A stretch of 64,000 nucleotides of DNA, taken from positions 6,076,001-6,140,000 of the forward strand of contig NZ_JASVWB010000002.1 of assembly GCF_030287445.1 (NCBI RefSeq), written 5' to 3'. Shown here piece after piece: positions 58,720 to 64,000 of this stretch (positions are counted from its first letter, which is position 1; each line of letters begins with the position of its first letter). The notes below the pieces were generated by a model that had not been told where the DNA came from, did not search any database, and was given only the letters and a program-made list of their open reading frames with translations. Both the position numbers and the translations under genes were made by a program. This DNA comes from Streptomyces sp. ALI-76-A. Its GTDB lineage: Bacteria; Actinomycetota; Actinomycetes; Streptomycetales; Streptomycetaceae.

Positions 58720-59646
58720 GTGCTGGGTCCCGTGATTCTCGCCGCGTCGCGCAGCGACCGGATGCGACGTCTGATCTCGGCGGCTCCGGTGACCAGGCAG
58801 GTGGTCGACCGCTTCATCCCCGGTGAGACCGTCGACGAGATCGTGCCGATCGTCCGGGAGCTCACGGACCAGGGCCTGGAGCTGACGCTGGACGTCGTCG
58901 GCGAGGACATCACCACGCCCGGGCAGGCCGCCGCCGCCCGGGACGCCTACCTGGAACTCGTCGACCGGCTCAAGGGACTGGAGCTGGGCACGCGCGCCGA
59001 GATGTCGGTGAAGCTCTCGATGTTCGGCCAGGCCCTCCCCGGAGGGCACGAGCTGGCCCTCGCCAACGTCCGTCCGGTGGTGGAGGCCGCAGCCGCCATC
59101 GGGACGACCGTCACGCTCGACGCGGAGGACCACACCACCCTCGACTCGATGTTCGCCATCCACGAGGAACTGCGGAAGGACTTCCCGCAGACCGGCTGCG
59201 TCATCCAGGCCTACCTCTTCCGCACCGAGGCCGACGCCCGCCGTCTCGCCGGCAGCGGCAGCCGGGTACGGCTGGTGAAGGGGGCGTACAAGGAGCCCGC
59301 CGAGGTCGCCCACCAGCACAAGCACGAGATCGACCGGGCGTACGTGCGGATCCTGCGGATCCTGATGGAGGGCGAGGGATACCCGATGATCGGGTCCCAC
59401 GACCCGCGCCTGATCTCCATCGCCCAGGAACTCGCCCGGCAGGCCGGCCGCAAGCCCGACGAGTACGAGTTCCAGATGCTGTACGGCATCCGCGGCGACG
59501 AGCATCTGCGGCTCGCGGCCGAGGGCCACCGGATGCGCGTCTACACCGCCTACGGCACCGACTGGTACGGCTACTTCATGCGCCGCCTCGCGGAGAAGCC
59601 GGCCAACCTCCGCTTCTTCGCCCGCTCGATCCTCACCAAGGGCTGA
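58720..59646 (+). CDS. Proline dehydrogenase (monofunctional)
   Basis: A 308-residue FAD enzyme oxidising proline to P5C. It has the PutA-type barrel: SVKLSMFGQALPGGHELAL, VTLDAEDHTTLDSMFAIH, VIQAYLFRTEADARRLAG, VRLVKGAYKEPAEVAHQHK and FQMLYGIRGDEHLRLA. The flavin and substrate residues are in GAYKEP and YGIRG. The GTG at 58720 has GGAGG at 6 bases. It is followed 36 bases later by P5C dehydrogenase, so the pair works as a split PutA. FAD is bound non-covalently in this family. Confidence 0.92.
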   Translation: MLGPVILAASRSDRMRRLISAAPVTRQVVDRFIPGETVDEIVPIVRELTDQGLELTLDVVGEDITTPGQAAAARDAYLELVDRLKGLELGTRAEMSVKLSMFGQALPGGHELALANVRPVVEAAAAIGTTVTLDAEDHTTLDSMFAIHEELRKDFPQTGCVIQAYLFRTEADARRLAGSGSRVRLVKGAYKEPAEVAHQHKHEIDRAYVRILRILMEGEGYPMIGSHDPRLISIAQELARQAGRKPDEYEFQMLYGIRGDEHLRLAAEGHRMRVYTAYGTDWYGYFMRRLAEKPANLRFFARSILTKG

Positions 59647-59682
59647 GCCCGAAACACCGCTCACTAAGGAGTTACGGACACC

Positions 59683-61314
59683 ATGGACGCTGTGACCCAG
59701 GTCCCCACCCCCGTCAACGAGCCGGTGCGCGGCTACGCTCCCGGCTCGCCCGAGCGGGCCCGGCTGGAGGCCAGGCTCAGGGAACTGGCCGACAACCCGA
59801 TCGACCTGCCCTGCACCATCGGCGGCGAGAAGCGGCTGGGCGGCGGTGAGCGGGTCGACGTCGTGCAGCCGCACAACCACAAGGCCCGCCTCGGGACGTA
59901 CGGCAACGCCACCCGGCAGGACGCCCAGGACGCCATCGACGCGGCCCTCGCCGCCGCGCCCGCCTGGCGCGCGATGGCCTTCGACGACCGCGCGGCGATC
60001 ATCCTGCGCGCGGCCGAGCTGCTGGCCGGGCCCTGGCGCGAGACGCTGGCCGCCTCCACCATGCTCGGCCAGTCGAAGACCGCCCAGCAGGCGGAGATCG
60101 ACACCCCCTGCGAGCTGGTCGACTTCTGGCGCTTCAACGTCAAGTACGCCCGTGACCTGCTCGCCGAGCAGCCGCCGGCCAACGCGCCGGGCGTCTGGAA
60201 CCGCCTCGACCACCGCCCCCTCGAAGGCTTCGTCTACGCGATCACGCCGTTCAACTTCACCGCCATCGCGGGCAACCTGCCGACGGCCCCGGCCCTCATG
60301 GGCAACGTCGTCGTCTGGAAGCCCTCGCCGACCCAGACCCACGCCGCCGTGCTGCTCATGCGGCTGCTGGAGGAGGCCGGTCTGCCCAAGGGCGTCATCA
60401 ACCTCGTGACCGGCGACGGCATCGAGGTCTCCGAGGTCGCCCTGGAGCACCGTGAGCTCGCCGGCATCCACTTCACCGGCTCGACCAAGACCTTCCAGTA
60501 CCTGTGGAAGACGGTCGGCGCCAACATCGAGAAGTACCGCTCCTACCCGCGCCTGGTCGGTGAGACCGGCGGCAAGGACTTCGTCGTCGCCCACCCGAGC
60601 GCCGACCGCGCGGTGCTGAAGACGGCGCTGACCCGGGGTGCCTTCGAGTACCAGGGCCAGAAGTGCAGCGCGACCTCCCGCGCGTACCTCCCGGCGTCCA
60701 TCTGGAACTCCGGGTTCAGGGAGGAGTTCGCCGCCGAGGTCGACGGCATCGCCATGGGTGACGTCACCGACCTGTCGAACTTCGTCGGCGCGGTCATCGA
60801 CGAGCGTGCCTTCGCCAAGAACAAGGCCGCCATCGACCGTGCGAAGGCCGACCCGGCCTGCACGATCGTCGCCGGCGGCTCCTACGACGACGCGGTCGGC
60901 TACTTCGTCCGGCCGACCGTCATCGAGTGCGACGACCCGGAGAGCGAGGTCTTCACCACCGAGTACTTCGGTCCGATCCTCGCCGTGCACGTCTACGAGG
61001 ACGACCGGTACGAGGAGATGCTGACCCAGATGGAGTCGGTGTCCGCCTACGCCCTGACCGGCTCGGTCATCGCCAACGACCGCGCGGCGGCGGCGTACAC
61101 GATGGACCGGCTCCGCTACGCGGCCGGCAACTTCTACATCAACGACAAGTCGACCGGAGCCGTCGTCGGCCAGCAGCCCTTCGGCGGTGGCCGTGCCTCC
61201 GGCACCAACGACAAGGCGGGCGCCCCGCAGAACCTGATGCGCTGGACCCTGACCCGCGCCATCAAGGAGACCCTGGCTCCGCCGACCGATTACCGCTACC
61301 CGCACATGGGCTGA
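59683..61314 (+). CDS. pruA: L-glutamate gamma-semialdehyde (P5C) dehydrogenase
   Basis: A 543-residue NAD+ aldehyde dehydrogenase that makes glutamate from P5C. Glu general base E294 in LVGETGGKDFVVAHP and nucleophile C328 in YQGQKCSATSRAY are at the usual 34-residue spacing. The C-terminal domain matches bacterial PruA (NFYINDKSTGAVVGQQPFGG). An AAGGAG lies 13 bases before the ATG at 59683. It follows proline dehydrogenase and shares its transcript; a terminator hairpin ends the pair. Confidence 0.96.
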   Translation: MDAVTQVPTPVNEPVRGYAPGSPERARLEARLRELADNPIDLPCTIGGEKRLGGGERVDVVQPHNHKARLGTYGNATRQDAQDAIDAALAAAPAWRAMAFDDRAAIILRAAELLAGPWRETLAASTMLGQSKTAQQAEIDTPCELVDFWRFNVKYARDLLAEQPPANAPGVWNRLDHRPLEGFVYAITPFNFTAIAGNLPTAPALMGNVVVWKPSPTQTHAAVLLMRLLEEAGLPKGVINLVTGDGIEVSEVALEHRELAGIHFTGSTKTFQYLWKTVGANIEKYRSYPRLVGETGGKDFVVAHPSADRAVLKTALTRGAFEYQGQKCSATSRAYLPASIWNSGFREEFAAEVDGIAMGDVTDLSNFVGAVIDERAFAKNKAAIDRAKADPACTIVAGGSYDDAVGYFVRPTVIECDDPESEVFTTEYFGPILAVHVYEDDRYEEMLTQMESVSAYALTGSVIANDRAAAAYTMDRLRYAAGNFYINDKSTGAVVGQQPFGGGRASGTNDKAGAPQNLMRWTLTRAIKETLAPPTDYRYPHMG

Positions 61315-61325
61315 CACACCCCCGC

Positions 61326-61369
61326 ACACGGACGGGCCGGATCCTCACCGATCCGGCCCGTCCGCGTGT
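61326..61369 (+). terminator. Terminator of the proline operon
   Basis: CGGACGGGCCGGATC and its exact complement form a 15-bp stem with a CTCACC loop, 12 bases after the dehydrogenase stop. The 320 bases after it, 61370-61689, hold no gene I can support; GC is lower around 61485-61560 (AGTAATTGTGGAGACAGATG), where a promoter for the next small gene may lie. Confidence 0.85.
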
Positions 61370-61689
61370 TCGAGTGTTGTGCTGTGTTCGCGTGCCCGCG
61401 ACCGGGATTCCGGCAGCCGGGCGGCGGCGCTGCTTTCTGCCCCTGCCGTGAACCGCAGGCCAGAGGGGCTGGAGGCGATGGGCCGTCTCAGATAGTAGGA
61501 AGCCCAAGTAATTGTGGAGACAGATGCGCCGTCCTCGCTTAGCTTTGTAGGAGCCGAACGTCTCGCTCGATCAAGCGAATGGCGGTCGTGAGCCGGGCCC
61601 CGTGCAGGCAACCCCTGCGGCACCGCTCCCCGCCCCTTCCGGCGTCTCGTAACTTCCCGCTGCAGGAATCTCGAAGGAGTCGATTCCCC

Positions 61690-61827
61690 ATGGCCGAGAC
61701 GACCGCCCGCCGTCGAGTCCGTCACCTCTCCCGTACGAGCGAGTCGGACCGCAAGAACGCCGCCGCCGCGCTCCAGCGCGCCCTCGACCGCCGCGACAAC
61801 GGCGGCTCGACCGGCCACAGCGCCTAG
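61690..61827 (+). CDS. Small basic protein
   Basis: A 45-residue polar protein, MAETTARRRVRHLSRTSESD, with a DRKNAAAALQRALDRRDNGG helix and no hydrophobic segment. The ATG at 61690 has AAGGAG at 10 bases. It is too small for a catalytic domain; a regulatory or nucleic-acid-associated role is possible. It stands alone after the proline operon and is convergent with the Dabb gene. Confidence 0.65.
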   Translation: MAETTARRRVRHLSRTSESDRKNAAAALQRALDRRDNGGSTGHSA

Positions 61828-61896
61828 AAGTCGTTCTCTCCAGAGGTCGTTCTCCGGGCGTTCCCGCCCGCGGGACAGGGGACGGACCCCGGCAGG

Positions 61897-62190
61897 TCAC
61901 TCCTCGACGTCGACCATGACCCAGTCGCTGATCTCCTTCCACTGGCGGATCGCCTGCTGGTGGAAGGGATGGACGAGATAGCGGTCCACCGCCTTCATGT
62001 CGTCCAGGAGCCCTTCGACCAGGAAGTCGTAGGCGATGTCCCGGGTGGACACGTTGCGCCCGTAACGCCACTCGCGCAGTTCCGGCACCTCGCTGCCCAC
62101 CTGGGCGGCGGTGCGTTCCGCTCCCGTGGCCCGCGGATCGGCCCAGTCCACCCCGGACTTGAACCGGAACAGGACGACGTGCCGGATCAC
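61897..62190 (-). CDS. Dabb (stress-responsive A/B barrel) protein
   Basis: A 97-residue ferredoxin-like dimeric alpha/beta barrel protein. It starts VIRHVVLFRFKSGVDW, the conserved first strand, and ends HQQAIRQWKEISDWVMVDVEE, with the family's ISDW pattern. Dabb domains are found as stress proteins and in small-molecule biosynthesis, where some act as cyclases (olivetolic acid cyclase) or oxygenases. The GTG at 62190 overlaps the chorismate mutase stop (GTGA), so it is coupled. It is the last gene of the operon. Confidence 0.85.
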   Translation of the reverse strand: MIRHVVLFRFKSGVDWADPRATGAERTAAQVGSEVPELREWRYGRNVSTRDIAYDFLVEGLLDDMKAVDRYLVHPFHQQAIRQWKEISDWVMVDVEE

Positions 62191-62489
62191 GACGGGGCAC
62201 CCGCGGATCGCGCGGCGGCGGGCTGTAACGCGCCGGCGCCCCGGCACAGTTTGAGGACGCTCATCGCGATCTGGGTCCCGTGTTCGCCGAGACCGTCGCG
62301 GTAGCGGCCGAGTATCTCCATCTCCCGGGTGAACACCGTGCGTGGGCCGCCGGAGTCGGTGCGGATCTTCTGGATGCCCGAGGACACCCGGGCGCGCTGG
62401 GTGAGCAGTTCGATGATGTGCGCGTCGATCGCGTCGATCGCGTCGCGCTCCAGTCGGATGCGGGAGGTGTTGTCGACCATCTCGGTCAT
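62187..62489 (-). CDS. Stand-alone chorismate mutase (AroQ type), TTA-containing
   Basis: A 100-residue AroQ-fold protein that should turn chorismate into prephenate. It shows the helix 1 pattern RLERDAIDAIDAHIIELLTQ, the R and K of QRARVSSGIQKIR, and helix 3 REMEILGRYRDGLGEHG. ATG at 62489 with AAAGGGAA at 9 bases. Codon 88 (minus strand 62228-62226) is TTA, so full-length synthesis needs the bldA tRNA. The last ~15 residues are Ala-rich. It lies between the aminotransferase and Dabb genes; no prephenate dehydratase or dehydrogenase domain is fused. Confidence 0.85.
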   Translation of the reverse strand: MTEMVDNTSRIRLERDAIDAIDAHIIELLTQRARVSSGIQKIRTDSGGPRTVFTREMEILGRYRDGLGEHGTQIAMSVLKLCRGAGALQPAAARSAGAPS

Positions 62490-62515
62490 GACGGGATTCC
62501 CTTTCGGCCACTTGA

Positions 62516-62573
62516 TCGGTGTCGTCGGTTTCGTCGGTTTCGTCGGTGTCATCGGTTCATCGGTTCATCGGTG
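62516..62573. repeat. Microrepeat array between aminotransferase and chorismate mutase genes
   Basis: On the plus strand GTCGGTTTC, GTCGGTTTC, GTCGGTGTC, ATCGGTTC, ATCGGTTC, ATCGGTG follow each other in 8- or 9-base steps. The array spans the aminotransferase stop (62557-62559) and the gap to the chorismate mutase ribosome site. Slippage here can change the end of the aminotransferase or the intercistronic distance. Confidence 0.7.
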
Positions 62574-63741
62574 CGCGGGCAGGGAAGTCGGCCAGGCGCC
62601 GGGCCGCCTCCCGGAGCCGCTCCTCCGGAGCGAGCAGGCTCACGCGGACGTAGCCCTCGCCGTGCTCGCCGAACCAGCGGCCGGGGGCCACCGCCACGTG
62701 GGCGCGCGACAGCAACTCGTCGGCGAACGCGACGGATCCCCCGGCGCCGGGCGGTACCGGCAGCCAGGCGAAGATCGAGCGGGGTGTGTCGAGGGACCAC
62801 GCGGAGTCCCTCAGTCCGTCCAGGAAGACGTCCCGACGCCGTTCGTACGTCGTCACCAGGTGCCGGACGCTGTCCTGGGGTCCGGTGAGGGCCGCGACCG
62901 CCGCCCGCTGGATGAACGGGGGGAGCGAGACGTAGTAGTGCTCCTGGAGGAGATTGATCGCGGCGATGACATCACGGTGTCCGACCACGGCACCGATCCG
63001 CCATCCGGCCATGTTGAAGGTCTTCGACAGGGAGATGAACTCCACGCCCACGTCCTTGGCGCCGGCCGTCTCCAGGAAGGAGACGGGGGTCCGCCCGTCG
63101 AGGCCCAGGGCCCCGTAGGCGAAGTCGGACGCCACGATCACGCCGTGCTCGGCGGCGAACCGGACGGTGTCCTCGTAGAACCCGCGCGGGGCCGTCACCG
63201 AGGTCGGGTTGTTGGGGTAGTTGAGGAACATCAGCTTGGCCCGCTCGCGGGTGGCCGGGTCCAGGGCGGCGTAGTCGGGCAGGAAGCCGTTCTCCCGCAG
63301 GAGCGGGAGGGGGTGCATGTGGGCACGGGCGAGGACCACGCCCGCCCAGTAGTCGGGGAATGCCGGGTCGGGCATCAGGCACACGTCGCCCGGGTTCAGG
63401 AAACACTGACTGATCTCGACGAGGCCGGCCTTCGCGCCGAACAGGATCGCCACCTCGGTCTCCGGGGCCAGCCGCACCCCGTGCCGCGTCGCGTACCAGG
63501 CGCTGATGGCGTCCTTGAGTTCGAGCAGCCCGGAAAAGGCCGGATAGCGGTGGGTGACGGGGTCGAGCACCTCCGTGCGGAGCGCCTCGACGATGTGCGC
63601 CGGCGTCGGCAGGTCGGGGTTTCCCTGGCACAGGTTGATGACGTCCTCACCCGACCTGACCAGGTCGTCGACCCTGACCCCGGTGGTCGCGAACGAACTC
63701 CTCGGCAGGCTCCGGAGCCGGTCTGCCCACTCGGTCCTCAC
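62557..63741 (-). CDS. PLP-dependent aminotransferase, class I/II
   Basis: A 394-residue fold-type I aminotransferase. The PLP lysine is K240 in ISLSKTFNMAGWRIG; NYPNNPTSVTAP is the PLP-binding Asn/Pro motif; an Arg in APEERLREA-proximal VRVSLLAPEER binds the carboxylate. It is nearest the DapC/LL-diaminopimelate- and AspC-like group by eye, but the substrate cannot be told. GTG at 63741 has a strong GGGGAGGAC site at 5 bases. Its first codon overlaps the MFS stop (GTGA). In an operon with chorismate mutase, a prephenate- or arylpyruvate-type amino acceptor is plausible. Confidence 0.88.
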   Translation of the reverse strand: MRTEWADRLRSLPRSSFATTGVRVDDLVRSGEDVINLCQGNPDLPTPAHIVEALRTEVLDPVTHRYPAFSGLLELKDAISAWYATRHGVRLAPETEVAILFGAKAGLVEISQCFLNPGDVCLMPDPAFPDYWAGVVLARAHMHPLPLLRENGFLPDYAALDPATRERAKLMFLNYPNNPTSVTAPRGFYEDTVRFAAEHGVIVASDFAYGALGLDGRTPVSFLETAGAKDVGVEFISLSKTFNMAGWRIGAVVGHRDVIAAINLLQEHYYVSLPPFIQRAAVAALTGPQDSVRHLVTTYERRRDVFLDGLRDSAWSLDTPRSIFAWLPVPPGAGGSVAFADELLSRAHVAVAPGRWFGEHGEGYVRVSLLAPEERLREAARRLADFPARAPMNR

Positions 63742-64000
63742 GTGTCCTCCCCTTCGCTTGCGCCCCGGACCCGGGACACCGCCACGGGCTCGGGGCTGCC
63801 GGTTGCCGCCCGGGACGTCCATCCGCTCAGGCCGGCGGCGACGGCGGTGACACCGGCGCAGGCGCATCCCACGGCGAGGAAGCCGTGTGCCGTGAACAAG
63901 GGGGCGAGCGCGGCGGCCCCCACGGCCACGGCGAGGTTGGTCGCGAGGCTGTAGAAGGCCAGGATGGTTCCCCGGTGGCGCTGTGAACTCTCGCTGAGCA
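63738..64000 (-). CDS. MFS transporter, C-terminal end (start beyond window)
   Basis: Reads leftward from beyond the window. The visible 87 residues contain SSQRHRGTILAFYSLATNLA, a helix (AVAVGAAALAPLFTAHGFL), then AVGCACAGVTAVAAGLSGW and a polar tail. The RHRGTILAFYSL pattern is like the last cytoplasmic loop of MFS exporters. Its stop overlaps the aminotransferase GTG by four bases, so it is the upstream member of the operon. The likely role is export of the pathway product or uptake of a precursor. Confidence 0.75.
   Translation of the reverse strand, partial: LSESSQRHRGTILAFYSLATNLAVAVGAAALAPLFTAHGFLAVGCACAGVTAVAAGLSGWTSRAATGSPEPVAVSRVRGASEGEDT

Overview
This is chromosomal DNA of a Streptomyces. 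Coding regions have very high third-position GC, GTG starts are frequent, and TTA codons are so rare that I found only three in genes across 64 kb. The gene order (serine/glycine genes, oligopeptide permease, mnmA, ligA, rmdB-like, gatCAB, LuxR-type ATPase regulator, ilvBNC, serA, proline catabolism) matches what I recall of the Streptomyces coelicolor core region around SCO5464 to SCO5520. The species cannot be named from the sequence.

Layout. 1-2.8 kb: a partial GNAT gene, an EF-hand protein, two gene relics, a GC-rich tandem repeat, a MOSC protein and a GH25 protein. 2.8-7.5 kb: a leftward one-carbon operon gcvT-gcvH-glyA-sdaA behind a tandem glycine riboswitch. 7.6-10.3 kb: a P-loop protein and two SseB-family proteins separated by a palindromic MITE-like element. 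10.6-17.2 kb: a five-gene oligopeptide ABC transporter closed by a strong terminator. 17.2-29.6 kb: single housekeeping genes, including a TRIC-like channel, thioesterase, FabR-like TetR regulator with repeated operators, cysteine desulfurase and mnmA (tRNA thiolation), exported amidase, LOG protein, MetE-like protein and ligA. 29.8-36 kb: a membrane GGDEF-EAL protein (probably rmdB) and gatCAB. 36-47.7 kb: methyltransferase, MMPL transporter, small proteins, a large LuxR-type ATPase regulator with a TTA codon, a sugar dehydrogenase and two oxidoreductases. 47.8-51.2 kb: a second GGDEF-EAL protein with a degenerate EAL domain, preceded by a coupled short ORF. 51.2-56.8 kb: ilvB-ilvN-ilvC with a leader-peptide attenuator, then serA. 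56.9-57.2 kb: a chimeric pair of transporter gene relics. 57.3-61.4 kb: a PucR-type regulator divergent from proline dehydrogenase and P5C dehydrogenase. 61.7-64 kb: a small basic protein, then a leftward operon of MFS exporter (cut by the window edge), PLP aminotransferase, stand-alone chorismate mutase and Dabb protein.

Themes. Amino-acid supply and turnover dominate: glycine, serine, branched-chain, methionine and proline. Two operons are read out by RNA leaders, a glycine riboswitch and a branched-chain leader peptide. Developmental control is the second theme: two c-di-GMP proteins and a LuxR-type regulator, two of the three genes carrying TTA codons that tie translation to the bldA tRNA. 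The least explained piece is the right-hand operon, which looks like a small shikimate-linked biosynthesis and export unit; it is the best candidate in this window for an undescribed system, although it is cut off at position 64000.
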